A stretch of DNA of 64,000 nt, taken from NCBI GenBank assembly GCA_029776225.1, contig JAKOTR010000054.1:186001-250000 (forward strand). Direction: 5' to 3'. The stretch comes from Acidobacteriota bacterium. GTDB lineage: Bacteria > Acidobacteriota > Terriglobia > Bryobacterales > Bryobacteraceae. Each line of letters starts with the position of its first letter. Position 1 is the stretch's first letter. A program made the translations under genes and the position numbers. Below are positions 41,715-50,929 of the stretch, piece after piece. Under the pieces are notes generated by a model. It made no database searches, was not told where the DNA came from, and saw nothing but the letters and a program-made list of their open reading frames with translations.

Positions 41715-42933
41715 AGACCCGGTCAGCGCCCCCGTCAGCTAGTGCACTCCTTTCACCAAAATCCCCAAGAAGCCGCTCGTAGCACGCGCGCGTTTCCTCG
41801 GCGATTTCCCTCCACGACAGTTTGTAGTTCAAATCCAACGTTCGGGAGGCAAGCCGCGCCCGGAGCGCGGGATCCCTAATCAGTCTGCGGAGCGCGTCCG
41901 CCAGCGCTTGCGCATCTCCGTACGGCACCAGCAGCGCGTTCTCACCGTCGCGGAGCAATTCCCGAAAAGCCGGCAGATCGGTCGCTACAATCGCTTTCCC
42001 GTTGCCGACTGCGGTCAACAGCGCGCCGCTGGTTGTGATCTCGCGGTAGGGATAGACGGCGATATCCGCCACGCTGTAAAGCTGCGCCATCTCGGCAAGA
42101 TTGAGGAAACGGAAGCGCAGCTCGACCGAGCCGGCGATTCCCAGAGCCTCCACGCGCTCGCGGAGCCGTTCGAGATACTCCGGCTCTCCGCTGCCGGCAA
42201 TCACCAGGCGCGCCGCGGGCTCCGGCTGCAATTTCTTCCACGCTTCGAGCAGGAATTCCAGTCCCTTGTAAGGGCGTATGAAACCTTGCCACAGGACGAC
42301 ACACTCGTTAACAGCGACTCCAGCGCCGTGCCGCTCCGCCAGGGCCTCAAACAGCGGTCCGTGCGGGATCACGCAGACCCGGGCCGGATCGATGTCAAAC
42401 TCAGCCGTCAGGCGGTCGCGCGCGTGGTTGGAGTGGCAAATCAGACCGTCCATCCGGCGGTAAAGCTTCGCGTACCGCGCCCTGTGGCGCTCCTGGGTGT
42501 CGTGCGGCAACAGGTTGTGCACCGTATACACGAGTTTGCACCCGAGTATTCGGGCGTATTCGAGAAACCACGTCTCGAGCGGCAGCCCGGCCTGCACCAG
42601 CCGCAACTGCTGGACGTGAATAATATCCGGGCGTTGGAACACCAGCCGCACGGCCATTGCGGCGAGGTTCACCACGCCCTGTGCCAGCTTCGCCGCCCGG
42701 CGCAGAAACCCGGCGCCGATTCGCTTTCCCGAGAACAGGTCGAGCAGTCCCGGATCGTTGCGCAGGCCGGCGCGGCGGAAACATTCCGGGTCGAGGTCGT
42801 AGCCGATCGAGAAAACCCGCACGTCCACGCCGCTTTCGATCAGCCCGCGCGCCAGCGCGATGGTGTAATACGGCACCAGGCACCACGGGTCGAAAATCAG
42901 CGCGCGCAGCGGGCGCTCAACCGCGAGTCGCAT
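41671..42933 (-). CDS. GT4-family glycosyltransferase
   Basis: The 420 residues start at the ATG of MRLAVERPLRALIFD, 7 nt after AGGAG; longer upstream frames would run deep into the previous gene. GT-B features include HVQQLRLVQAGLPLETWFLE, YTVHNLLPHD, VLWQGFIRPYKGLEFLLEAW, LVIAGSGEPEYLERL, VADIAVYPYREITTSGALL and ATDLPAFRELLRDGENALLV. The EX7E is represented by the ITTSGALLTAVGNGKA region, a variant in which the first Glu is not obvious. It transfers an unknown sugar in the cytoplasm. The start overlaps the upstream GT4 gene by 17 nt. Confidence 0.9.
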   Translation of the reverse strand: MRLAVERPLRALIFDPWCLVPYYTIALARGLIESGVDVRVFSIGYDLDPECFRRAGLRNDPGLLDLFSGKRIGAGFLRRAAKLAQGVVNLAAMAVRLVFQRPDIIHVQQLRLVQAGLPLETWFLEYARILGCKLVYTVHNLLPHDTQERHRARYAKLYRRMDGLICHSNHARDRLTAEFDIDPARVCVIPHGPLFEALAERHGAGVAVNECVVLWQGFIRPYKGLEFLLEAWKKLQPEPAARLVIAGSGEPEYLERLRERVEALGIAGSVELRFRFLNLAEMAQLYSVADIAVYPYREITTSGALLTAVGNGKAIVATDLPAFRELLRDGENALLVPYGDAQALADALRRLIRDPALRARLASRTLDLNYKLSWREIAEETRACYERLLGDFGERSALADGGADRVYAQERTSVRDRGDL

Positions 42934-44038
42934 CCTGCAGCTCCTCATATGCGCCCAGATACTGCCGCGCCATCGCTTCGGCGCTGTGCTCGCGCACGGC
43001 CACCTCCTGGCCTTTGGTGCCCATGAGGCGTGCAAGCCCAGGATCGGTCGCGAGCTCCGCCAGTGCCGCCGCCAGCGCTTTCCGGTCACCCGGCGAGTAC
43101 AGCAGTCCCGTTTCGCCGTGCCGGACGATGTTGGGAATCGACCCCGTCCGCGTCGCGATCACCGGCTTGCCGGCCGCCATTGCCTCCAACACCGTCATGG
43201 GCATGCCCTCGTTGTAGGACGGCAGCACGAAAATATCGATGGACGCATAAAAGCGCTCAGAATCGTCCCGCCGGCCGAGGAATACGAACGTATTCGCCAC
43301 GTTCGTCTTGCTTGCCAGCATTTCCAGGGCCGCGCGGTGTGGCCCGTCGCCGAGCAGCGCGAAGGTTGCGCCCGGCGCGCGCGAGAGAACCTCGGGCGCA
43401 ACCGCGATGACGTCGTCGAATCCCTTCGACGGCACAAGCCGGCCTGCCATCCCGATCACCGGGCCGCCGCCTCTCGCCAGTTCCCCCCGCAGATCGCCAG
43501 AGGCGAGCCGAAACCGCTCCACATCAATGCCGTTGGCGATCAACCGCAGCCTGTTCGCGGGAACGCCGGCACGGCGCAGAGCGCCCGCCACGCGGGGCGA
43601 AACTGCCGCGACCAGCGGAAAGCGGGCGAGGATCCAGCGGTCCAGCGAAGCGTACAGTCGAAGGGCCCGCGTCTCGTTCGTCCAGTTGTGGCAGGTCGAG
43701 ATCAACCGCACGGGAAAACCACGCGCGGCCGCGTATCCGTACAGATCCGCCTTGTAACCATGCGTATGCAGCACGGATATGTCCAACCCGTGGATCAGCT
43801 TGCGAAGGCGGCCGACAACACTTAGGTCGATTCTCCCGTTGCAGGGCACGCTTTCCACCTCCAGGCCGGCGCGACGCGCGTGCACGGCCATCTCGCCGCC
43901 GGGCCGTCCGGAGTTTTCGAAAACGCCCACTACGGCCCGCCATCCCAGGCATCGCTGAGCTTTGGCGAGCGTCAGCAGCATGTTCTCGGCGCCGTAAAAC
44001 CCGGAGCTGCTGATGAGGTGGAGAACCGCTGGGGACAC
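42917..44038 (-). CDS. GT4-family glycosyltransferase
   Basis: The 373 residues start at a GTG one base after the deacetylase stop. GT-B signatures are LHLISSSGFYGAENMLLTLA, LHTHGYKADLYGYAAAR, IANGIDVERFRLASGD, IGMAGRLVPSKGFDDVIAVA, FALLGDGPHRAALEML and the EX7E motif NEGMPMTVLEAMAAGKPVIA, then IPNIVRHGETGLLY. It is a retaining transferase that should act on the lipid-linked repeat unit. Donor and acceptor are not deducible. Confidence 0.92.
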   Translation of the reverse strand: MSPAVLHLISSSGFYGAENMLLTLAKAQRCLGWRAVVGVFENSGRPGGEMAVHARRAGLEVESVPCNGRIDLSVVGRLRKLIHGLDISVLHTHGYKADLYGYAAARGFPVRLISTCHNWTNETRALRLYASLDRWILARFPLVAAVSPRVAGALRRAGVPANRLRLIANGIDVERFRLASGDLRGELARGGGPVIGMAGRLVPSKGFDDVIAVAPEVLSRAPGATFALLGDGPHRAALEMLASKTNVANTFVFLGRRDDSERFYASIDIFVLPSYNEGMPMTVLEAMAAGKPVIATRTGSIPNIVRHGETGLLYSPGDRKALAAALAELATDPGLARLMGTKGQEVAVREHSAEAMARQYLGAYEELQDATRG

Positions 44039-44039
44039 G

Positions 44040-44765
44040 TCAGCGCCCCTCCGGCCTGGACCCGAGTGTTTGCCACATCCGTTGATACAGGGCGTCCCCG
44101 GCGAGCCGGCGCACGACGGACTTCACCTCGTGCTGAGCGCGGAGCAGAAGGCGGCGGGCACCGCCGGCGCGCACCACGCGCATGAGGCCGCCCGTATCCG
44201 TGGTGCGGCGTACCATCCACCGGCCGGCCAGTTCAACGCCGCACCTGGGACCGGGGCGGCGGTGAGGTTCGGAATTGTAAACCCGGCGGTAGCCGGCCTC
44301 CGCGCAGGCCGCCAACACGCGGTCGTTCCATCGCCCGCCAGGCATCGAGATGGAGGTGACCGCCTGGCCCAGGCAATCCTCCAGAAACGCGCGCGATCGT
44401 CGCAGTTCTTCCGCCAGCTCGCTCTCGCTGCAACGGGTCAGCAGCGCGTGCGACCAGCCGTGAGAGCCGATTTCGTGGCCGGCCCGTGCGAGGCTGCGGA
44501 GATCGGCCGCGCTCATGTAACCGGCCCGCTGCCCGGTCCACCCCGCCGTGATAAAGAAGATGCCGTGAAAACCGGCCTCTTCCAGCGCCGGGGCTCCGTA
44601 CTCGTACTGCGATGCGTGGCCGTCGTCGAAGGTGATTTCCGGCAGAGGCACGCCGGTCTGGCGGAGGGTCTGCAGGGTCTCCAGGTGGCGCCGGAACATG
44701 GAGCAGAGGACCGAATAAGGGCGTGAGGCGGAGTGCGGCTCAAGCTCGTGATAGGTCAGGATCAT
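44040..44765 (-). CDS. Polysaccharide deacetylase family protein (NodB domain)
   Basis: The 241 residues start at the ATG of MILTYHELEPHS. NodB motifs are ITFDDGHASQYEY (catalytic and metal Asp), FFITAGWTGQRAGYM, IGSHGWSHALLTRCSESEL (both metal His), SISMPGGRWNDRVL and YNSEPHRRP. The N-terminal half matches cytoplasmic or periplasmic NodB enzymes of EPS loci. No signal peptide is visible at this start. It is the first gene of the minus-strand operon containing three glycosyltransferases, a methyltransferase and the polymerase. Confidence 0.88.
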   Translation of the reverse strand: MILTYHELEPHSASRPYSVLCSMFRRHLETLQTLRQTGVPLPEITFDDGHASQYEYGAPALEEAGFHGIFFITAGWTGQRAGYMSAADLRSLARAGHEIGSHGWSHALLTRCSESELAEELRRSRAFLEDCLGQAVTSISMPGGRWNDRVLAACAEAGYRRVYNSEPHRRPGPRCGVELAGRWMVRRTTDTGGLMRVVRAGGARRLLLRAQHEVKSVVRRLAGDALYQRMWQTLGSRPEGR

Positions 44766-44922
44766 GATTTCTGGTCTGCCCGGTTTAACGCAGGTTGACG
44801 GCCAGATCCCGGAGACAATCGTTTTGGGGCGGGATTGGCGGGCGCCGGATGCCGTGAATGCGGCGGGACTGGCAATTTTGGGAAACTTCGCCAATTTTTG
44901 CGCAGCGGCGTCGCGGGAGGTG

Positions 44923-44965
44923 AAAAAACCGGAAACAGGCGCCCTGTCACGGCGCCTGCTTCCGG
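44923..44965 (-). terminator. Intrinsic terminator of the dockerin beta-helix gene
   Basis: Read on the minus strand, CCGGAAGCAGGCGCC pairs with GGCGCCTGTTTCCGG (one mismatch) across a 7-nt loop and is followed by TTTTTT. It lies 16 nt past the stop of the dockerin-bearing gene. Confidence 0.85.
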
Positions 44966-44980
44966 AGAATGCTGAGGAGG

Positions 44981-46771
44981 TTACTGGCCGGCCCGGCAGG
45001 TGCCGGTGATGACCGCGTTAATCACACGCTGAACGTCAATGACATTGCAGGCGCCGTTTCCATCCAGGTCGCCGCTGCCGCAGGGGACAACGCCGAGCGC
45101 CTGGTCTTTCGCCGCCGCCACGTCGCCCGACTCCACCGAACCGCTGCCATTCACGTCGCAGGGGGATGGCGGAGGCGTGCTGCCGCCGCCGGCGAAGTAC
45201 TCGTACGCTCCGATGTCGAACGATCTGCCTTGCGCCCGCGGCGTACCGTCACGGTCCATGACAGCAGTCGTGGTAACGCCCGCGTCGATCGCCGGGCTTC
45301 CGGACTTGAGGTGGAAGTCCCGGGCGGTCACGTTTACAAACATCGGATCGGCGTTCACGTTACCGCTGGTCTGCGACGGGCCGCTGCCGTTGCCGAACCA
45401 CAGGTTGTTCGAGCCGCTCACGCCCGACGCGGTCGCCCGCAGGTACGGCCGCCCGTTGGTTTGGACAACGATGTTGTTCCGCAGCCGCAGGGACACCGGA
45501 TCGCTCGGAGAGTAGCTGATCGCGGCGCCGTACTGGCTATCGCCCGCTCCGCAGTTGTAAAGGGTATTGTTGTACACCTCCACCGTGCCGGAGCCGCGAG
45601 TTCCGGAATTGGTAAACGCCGAAACGTAGATGCAACTGTAGTTCGCCGGGCCCTCCGGGAAGTGGGGACCGGTGCCGGCGTTGAAGATCACGTTGTTGTA
45701 CGCCTCCACCTTGCCCTTGGAGGGGTCGACGGTGGCGAAGTTGATGGCATCGCAGCGGACGTCGTGGATCAGGTTGTCGTGAACCAAGAGGCCGTACTGG
45801 TTCGGCGCTCCGGTGGAGTGGAACTGAATGCCCCGGCAAGCCCGGTTGTTGTGGATCCAGTTCCAACCGATCTCGACGTTGTTGGCGCTCGAAGACATGT
45901 ACACCGTGTGATACAACTTGGAGGGGTTCGAGTTACCGGCATTGGTGATCTCGTTCCCCAGGATCTTCACGCCGTCGCTGTGGCCGCTGGTTACGCAGGC
46001 GCTGGCTCCGTCGCCGTTCGGGCATTGGATGTTGTTGCCCACGATCCGTATGTTCTTGGCGTTGGAAGCGTCCACCGCCTCGATCCCGCGGATGTTAAAG
46101 CCGGCCACGACCCAGTGGCTGCCGTCGGGGCATGCGGACAGCCCAGAGCAGGTCAGCACACCCCGCTCGGCAGAACCGCCGATGGTTGCGCTGTGCCCGG
46201 GATAAACGACGATGGCCTTGGGCCTGTCCGCCGTTCCCGGGGTGCCCAGCAGCAAAGCGGAACGGTACTCGTCCGAGGTCGCCGTGACACCGTTCATCAC
46301 ATAGCAGGTATCCCCCGCCGAGATGGTGCGAACGCACTTTTGCATCGTGCGCCACGGGCTGCTGAAGCTGCCGTTGTTCGAATCGTTGCCGCTCGTCGAA
46401 ACGAAATAGATCCCGCCGGAGCGGACCGTGAACGGCAGACCGTTCGATGACCCGGCGCTGGTGGTCACCACAATGTTGCCCGTCTTCGCGTTGGGGCCGA
46501 TCTGAACCGTGATCTTGTTATTTGTCCAGACCCGATACGCGGCGACCTGGCCGCCCCCGACTGTGACGTATGACGATCCGCGGGTCGCACCAAAATTACT
46601 CCCATAGATCGTCACGAACACTCCGGCGTTGTTTTCGCCCCCCGTATTCGGTCCGCTTTGCAAGTCCGTAAACAGCACTCGCGGTGGCGCTGTTTGCCCA
46701 GTGGCCATGGCAGCCACCATGAATAGGGCGAATATCACGCACGCTGGCCGAATTGCCGAAAATTTATCCAT
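44981..46771 (-). CDS. Secreted beta-helix protein with an IPT/TIG domain and a C-terminal dockerin
   Basis: The 596 residues start at the second of two adjacent ATGs, 6 nt after GGAG. A signal peptide (ACVIFALFMVAAMATGQ) precedes an IPT/TIG domain (about 28-115, VTIYGSNFGATRGSSYV). Residues about 120-520 are a right-handed parallel beta-helix (IYFVSTSGNDSNNG, IRIVGNNIQC, VEIGWNWIHNN, LLVHDNLIHDV, SPAIDAG) of the pectate-lyase/choice-of-anchor type. Residues about 535-595 are a type I dockerin with two calcium loops, CDVNGSGSVESGDV and DLDGNGACNVIDV. The next gene upstream encodes a cohesin-like domain. It is probably a polysaccharide-binding or -cleaving enzyme docked to the cell surface. 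Confidence 0.88.
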   Translation of the reverse strand: MDKFSAIRPACVIFALFMVAAMATGQTAPPRVLFTDLQSGPNTGGENNAGVFVTIYGSNFGATRGSSYVTVGGGQVAAYRVWTNNKITVQIGPNAKTGNIVVTTSAGSSNGLPFTVRSGGIYFVSTSGNDSNNGSFSSPWRTMQKCVRTISAGDTCYVMNGVTATSDEYRSALLLGTPGTADRPKAIVVYPGHSATIGGSAERGVLTCSGLSACPDGSHWVVAGFNIRGIEAVDASNAKNIRIVGNNIQCPNGDGASACVTSGHSDGVKILGNEITNAGNSNPSKLYHTVYMSSSANNVEIGWNWIHNNRACRGIQFHSTGAPNQYGLLVHDNLIHDVRCDAINFATVDPSKGKVEAYNNVIFNAGTGPHFPEGPANYSCIYVSAFTNSGTRGSGTVEVYNNTLYNCGAGDSQYGAAISYSPSDPVSLRLRNNIVVQTNGRPYLRATASGVSGSNNLWFGNGSGPSQTSGNVNADPMFVNVTARDFHLKSGSPAIDAGVTTTAVMDRDGTPRAQGRSFDIGAYEYFAGGGSTPPPSPCDVNGSGSVESGDVAAAKDQALGVVPCGSGDLDGNGACNVIDVQRVINAVITGTCRAGQ

Positions 46772-46998
46772 CATTCTCTCCTGCATCAACTCTGCCGGGC
46801 TGCCGGGCGACCCGCTGGCCGCCCCCGCCTCGGACATCATCAGCCGCACAATTTACGGCTCTCCGTTGATTGCCATGTCCACCCGCCCGCTCCGGCTTTA
46901 GCACGAACCGGACCGCTCGCGCTTCTGGTGTTCGGCTCGTCAACCCCGGTGCCGAACCCGAACTCCGGACGCCAGGCCGGGACGGACCTAATCCTGTG

Positions 46999-49401
46999 CT
47001 ATGAAGTCCTCCCCGGAGCGCGGCGCCCCGGCAGCGCAAGCATTTCTCCCGAAACGCTCGCATAAACGTCCTGGGAAGAATGTGTTGACGCAGCCGCCGT
47101 AGTATTCGGCTGGAAAATCACATCGACCCAATAATTGCATCCCTGATAGGTCTGGTTCGGAAAACCGCTTGTTCCGTACCGATACACGCCCGCGTTGACA
47201 GGGGCGCGCAGCGGCGAATTCTCTACGGCTCGCGAGAAGTATCCCGTCGTAATTGAGTATCGCCCGAGCGGCGCATAGTAAGAAACGACGTAAGTCACAC
47301 CGGGCTGGATCGTGACCGGCTGCGAGAAGTACGCCGTCTGCCAGCCGGACGAGGTTTCATTGCTGAACACCACGCTGGCCAGCTTCTGCCCGTTGCTCGT
47401 CCAGAGACTGCCGGTGTGAACGCCACCGTTCGCCGGCCCCCTGAAGAAGCGGATGCCGAGCACCTTCCCGCCAACTGCCGAACTGAACCTCATGCCGAGT
47501 TCGACTGCGCTCGAATCCGGATAATCGATTCTCTCGGGTTGCGCGTTGTTGGGAAGCAGAGTCATCGCGGATGGCGTCGCGGACCCTCCGGACGACGGCC
47601 GGAAGATTACATCGACCCAGTAATTGCTCGCGCGGTAGGTCTGCGTCGGGAATCCGCTCGAACCATACCGGTAGACTCCGGCGTTGGTCCCGGCGCTCAG
47701 CGGACCCGAAGTGAACGTCTTGGTAAAGAAGTTCTCCGAGGCCGAGTAACGGCCAACCGGCGCGTGGTAAGACACAACGTAAGTTACCCCCGCCTTGATC
47801 GCCACCGGGTTGGAGAAGTACGCCTTCTGCCAACCGGACGACGTTTCATTCGAGAAAGTGACCGTAGCCAGTTTCTGCCCCGAGCTTGTCCACAGGTTGC
47901 CGACGTGAGTGCCCGTGTTGCGCGATCCCTTGTAGAACCGGACGCCTAACACCTCGCCGTCAACATTTGCCTGGAACTTGAGGCCAAGTTCGACCGCTTT
48001 GCTGTCGCTGTCTTCAATGATCTGCGGCCGTGCCGAATCGGTCCAGAAAGACACCGTTTGGGATGATCCGGCTGATCCGGAGGAAACGGTAAAGCTTGCC
48101 GGCTGAGACGCAGGTCCCGGCCACTGAGCCGCATTGCCTGCCGCATCAATGCTGGTCACACGGTAGTAGTAAGTGACTCCCGGATTCAGTCCGGTCAGCG
48201 TGATGGAATGCGCGGTAACAAGCTTCGTATCGTTAACCACGCTCGACAGCGAGCTGCTCGATGTCCCGTAATTCACTCGGGTGGTCGCCGGTTCGTTCGT
48301 CGTCCAGGTGATGACGGCCGATCCGTTTCCGGGTGCAGCCGAAACAGCCGAGATTACCGGCGGAACTGTGTCGCCGCCTCCGATCGTCACGGTGGCTGTG
48401 CCATACTTCGTCGGATCGGCGACGCTGGTCGCCCTCACCGTGATCGCGCCCGAAGCGCTGGCCGGCGCGGTGAAGAGCCCGCCCGAAGTGATCGTACCGG
48501 CCGAAGCAGACCATGTCACGGCCCCGTTCGTGGTGCCGGATACGGTTGCGCTGAACTGCTGCTTCTGTCCCGGTGCGAGCACAACCGAAGCCGGAGTCAC
48601 GGAAACGCTGATCGACTGGGCGGGGGCTACCTGCAACTGCACCGTTCTCGACGTTCCGTTGAGCGCCGCCCCAACCGTCACTACCTGCGGCGAGCTGCAA
48701 TTACTAACGCTCACCTGGAAGTTTGCACTGGTGGCGTTGCTGGGAACAGTCACGGTGGACGGCGCGGACACCGTCGCGTTCACCGACGACGTGCTGATGC
48801 TCACCGGCGCTCCTCCTGCCGGCGCCGCGCCCGACAGCGACACAGCACATGCCGCCGAGGCCGGAACAACCAGCGATGTCGGGCTGCACGTCAGGCTCGC
48901 AAGACTCGGCGTGGGCGCGCTTCCGGTGATGCTGATTCTTCCTCCCGTCGCTGTCACGGACATCGCCGTTCCGTCGGGCGCCGCCGCGAACGCGTTCGTC
49001 AATTGGACGGATGCGCTCTGGGTCGAGGCCGACGAGGATACCGTCAGCCTGACCGTGGCTACCGTCCCGCTCTGCATCCTGTTCAGGTTGTTGTCTCCAG
49101 TGAGTAGACAGGTGTACGAGCCCGTGCCCGGCACGCAATCCAAACTCTTGCCGGCCCCGGATGCCGCCGTCCCGACTGACACGTTGATGCCGCTAAAGAC
49201 CGATGCCGGATAAGTGATCGTCCATTGCACGCCGGCTGGTCCTCCACCAGAAGGCGCGCTCAGTGTAAGCGGCAGGCTCACCGTTGAGCCGGCCGCCGCG
49301 GAGCCGTCTGCCAGCCCCAGTGTTATGCTTTGTGCCAGCACAGCCGCCGGCAGAAGCACTAACAGAACTAGCGATCTTGTCTGAAGTAGTTTTAGGTCCA
49401 T
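46999..49401 (-). CDS. Secreted protein with an N-terminal cohesin-like domain, Ig/Big and FN3 domains, and two DUF4082 domains
   Basis: The 800 residues start at the ATG of MDLKLLQTRSLVLLVLLPAA. After the signal, residues about 24-165 match the cohesin pattern (ITLGLADGSAAAGSTVSLPL, WTITYPASVFSGINVSVG, SGTVATVRLTV). An Ig-like stretch (about 165-260), a Big domain (about 262-345), an FN3-like domain (ITWTTNEPATTRVNYG, YYYRVTSID) and two DUF4082 domains (about 450-600 and 605-770, VELGLKFQ, NETSSGWQ, NYWVDVIF) follow. No anchor or sorting motif is seen at the C-terminus. It shares DUF4082/FN3/Big units with the giant protein at the other end of the locus. Confidence 0.85.
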   Translation of the reverse strand: MDLKLLQTRSLVLLVLLPAAVLAQSITLGLADGSAAAGSTVSLPLTLSAPSGGGPAGVQWTITYPASVFSGINVSVGTAASGAGKSLDCVPGTGSYTCLLTGDNNLNRMQSGTVATVRLTVSSSASTQSASVQLTNAFAAAPDGTAMSVTATGGRISITGSAPTPSLASLTCSPTSLVVPASAACAVSLSGAAPAGGAPVSISTSSVNATVSAPSTVTVPSNATSANFQVSVSNCSSPQVVTVGAALNGTSRTVQLQVAPAQSISVSVTPASVVLAPGQKQQFSATVSGTTNGAVTWSASAGTITSGGLFTAPASASGAITVRATSVADPTKYGTATVTIGGGDTVPPVISAVSAAPGNGSAVITWTTNEPATTRVNYGTSSSSLSSVVNDTKLVTAHSITLTGLNPGVTYYYRVTSIDAAGNAAQWPGPASQPASFTVSSGSAGSSQTVSFWTDSARPQIIEDSDSKAVELGLKFQANVDGEVLGVRFYKGSRNTGTHVGNLWTSSGQKLATVTFSNETSSGWQKAYFSNPVAIKAGVTYVVSYHAPVGRYSASENFFTKTFTSGPLSAGTNAGVYRYGSSGFPTQTYRASNYWVDVIFRPSSGGSATPSAMTLLPNNAQPERIDYPDSSAVELGMRFSSAVGGKVLGIRFFRGPANGGVHTGSLWTSNGQKLASVVFSNETSSGWQTAYFSQPVTIQPGVTYVVSYYAPLGRYSITTGYFSRAVENSPLRAPVNAGVYRYGTSGFPNQTYQGCNYWVDVIFQPNTTAAASTHSSQDVYASVSGEMLALPGRRAPGRTS

Positions 49402-50059
49402 GCTATTTGAGTCATCCCAGTCCTGCACACAGTAACCTACTCGAGTGCGCGCGCAGAAGAATTCTTACAGATTCTTCAGGACTATGTGAACACCAACACC
49501 GCCCTTGTTGGCACCAGCAGGAAGAAGGAAGAACAGCTCGAGAAAGTGCCAAAATCGCCGCCCGCGTTTGTGCGGGGTAGCTAACCACTTATGCGGTGAT
49601 AACCTATTCAAAAACACTGCAACTAGCTCGTTACTCGGCCGAGCCACCCGCGCGTAGGAAGGCAGGCGAGTAACCACAACTGGCCCGGATTGGCCGGCCT
49701 GAATTTCTAACGGAGTGGAGCGGGAGTGGATTCTAGGATTTAAAGAAGTTTATATCTGATTGGGAAAAATTTCCCGTTCCAGTTTGAAGGCAGAGTAGAA
49801 TCGCCCAACCCCAGATATGGGGGGTGGACACCCTCATGCGAAAAGTTGCCTGTGGCCGCCTCCGATCGTGGTCGTTTCAGCCTTGGCGATTCTGCGGGAT
49901 TGGGCTGTCCCCTTTGCGCCCGCGCGTGGCCCGCTGCGGGCAAAGGACGGCGCTTCGCGCGGGCGAAAACCCTTCTTTGGGGGAAGCGGCCGGGCCACCC
50001 GCCGCCTCACCCCTCTGCGGGGATGCACTGGCCGGCGCGGCGCTTCCGCCGACGCCGTG
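49402..50059. other. GC-rich structured intergenic region between the cohesin-like gene and the XrtA-type deacetylase
   Basis: These 658 bp lie between two minus-strand genes and hold no gene I can support, although several frames stay open because of high GC. The right half (49870-50050) is rich in inverted repeats, for example CTTTGCGCCCGC near 49911 against GCGGGCAAAG near 49937. It may encode a structured RNA or be an interspersed repeat. The left part is the promoter region of the cohesin-like gene. Confidence 0.5.
49456..49477. promoter_or_regulatory. 7-bp inverted repeat upstream of the cohesin-like gene
   Basis: GAAGAAT (49456-49462) and ATTCTTC (49471-49477) form a perfect inverted repeat around 8 nt. 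It lies 55 bp ahead of the start at 49401, a place suited to an operator. No regulator is assigned. Confidence 0.3.
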
Positions 50060-50929
50060 CTACATCAGGCCCTGGTTGGCCGCCCGGACGGCCGCCGGCC
50101 GGGAGAAAGGATAGACGGCTTCCATGCTGGAAAATCGAAATTCCCTGAGCAACCGCTCCACCTTGCCCGCCATGCCGCGCAGGCCCGCATACGTTCGCCA
50201 GCGTGACAGGAGTCGCGAGGTGAGCCGCGGCTGGCTGGCATCGAGCTCCCAGGGGTGGAAATAGATGCAGGCGGGCATATTTTCGCGATTGATTCGCCGG
50301 ATGCCCGCGGCCGTGTAGCAGTAGGGCAGCAGTCTCAGATAGGCGCCGCCGCCCACCGGCACGGCGCAGCCGTTGGACAGCTCAATGGTGGCGATCGGCA
50401 CTTCGAAAATGGGGCCCGAAGGCGTCTGGATCACGCCCGCACGGCGCGGAAATCCCGGAATGCCATAGCGGTCGTGTGTGATCGGATAGATGCTGGAGTC
50501 GTGGGTGAATCCGCACTCAACCAGCGTTTCGAGCGCCCAAAGCGATTTGGCGGTGATGGAATAGCTCGGAGCCCGGTACATGCGAGGCAGGCAGCCGCAG
50601 GCCTGCGCGATGGCGTCGCTTGCCTCCTCGGTGTCTCTGCGAAATTCCGCGGGCGTCAGCTCGTAGACCAGGCGGTGTGAAAAGCTGTGCGCACCGACTT
50701 CATGGCCGTTCGCGACGATTTCCCGGACCACACCGGGGCGGCGCTTTGCGACCCAGCCCAGCACAAAGAAAGTCGCCCGCACGCCATGCGCGGCGAAGAT
50801 CTCCAGCACGCGCCGCGTCTGATCCTCCACCCTCGACGCGAGCACGTCCCAATGCCGGGTTCCCGAAGACGCCTGTACCTCCGTGGCGTGGAACGTTTCC
50901 TCGACGTCTACTGTCAGGATGTTAAGCAT
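50060..50929 (-). CDS. XrtA/PEP-CTERM-locus type polysaccharide deacetylase (DUF3473)
   Basis: The 289 residues start at MLNILTVDVEETFHATEV, the characteristic N-terminus of the deacetylases found in exosortase-linked EPS loci. Catalytic features are the TVDVEE acidic cluster (Asp8), GVRATFFVLGWVAKR, GHEVGAHSFSHRLVYELTP (metal His81 and His85), MYRAPSYSITAKSLWAL and CIYFHPWELD with the C-terminal catalytic His. It should remove N- or O-acetyl groups from EPS sugars. It is the sole gene behind a good sigma-54 promoter about 115 bp upstream. No exosortase is present in the window. Confidence 0.9.
   Translation of the reverse strand: MLNILTVDVEETFHATEVQASSGTRHWDVLASRVEDQTRRVLEIFAAHGVRATFFVLGWVAKRRPGVVREIVANGHEVGAHSFSHRLVYELTPAEFRRDTEEASDAIAQACGCLPRMYRAPSYSITAKSLWALETLVECGFTHDSSIYPITHDRYGIPGFPRRAGVIQTPSGPIFEVPIATIELSNGCAVPVGGGAYLRLLPYCYTAAGIRRINRENMPACIYFHPWELDASQPRLTSRLLSRWRTYAGLRGMAGKVERLLREFRFSSMEAVYPFSRPAAVRAANQGLM

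Noticed and set aside
39987-41879. A 630-codon open frame on the plus strand opposite three EPS genes
   Set aside because: It lies antisense to the methyltransferase and glycosyltransferase genes, which have clear motifs. Its sequence is Arg/His/Pro-rich with no domain, as expected of an antisense frame in GC-rich DNA.
44790-44804. Possible sigma-54 promoter ahead of the minus-strand EPS operon (TGGCCGTCAACCTGC)
   Set aside because: It has four mismatches to consensus although the spacing fits. Such partial matches are common by chance.
49495-49550. Sigma-54-like sequences upstream of the cohesin-like gene (TTGGCACCAGCAGG on plus, TGGCACTTTCTCGAG on minus)
   Set aside because: Both have the -24 element, but neither has GC at the correct -12 distance.
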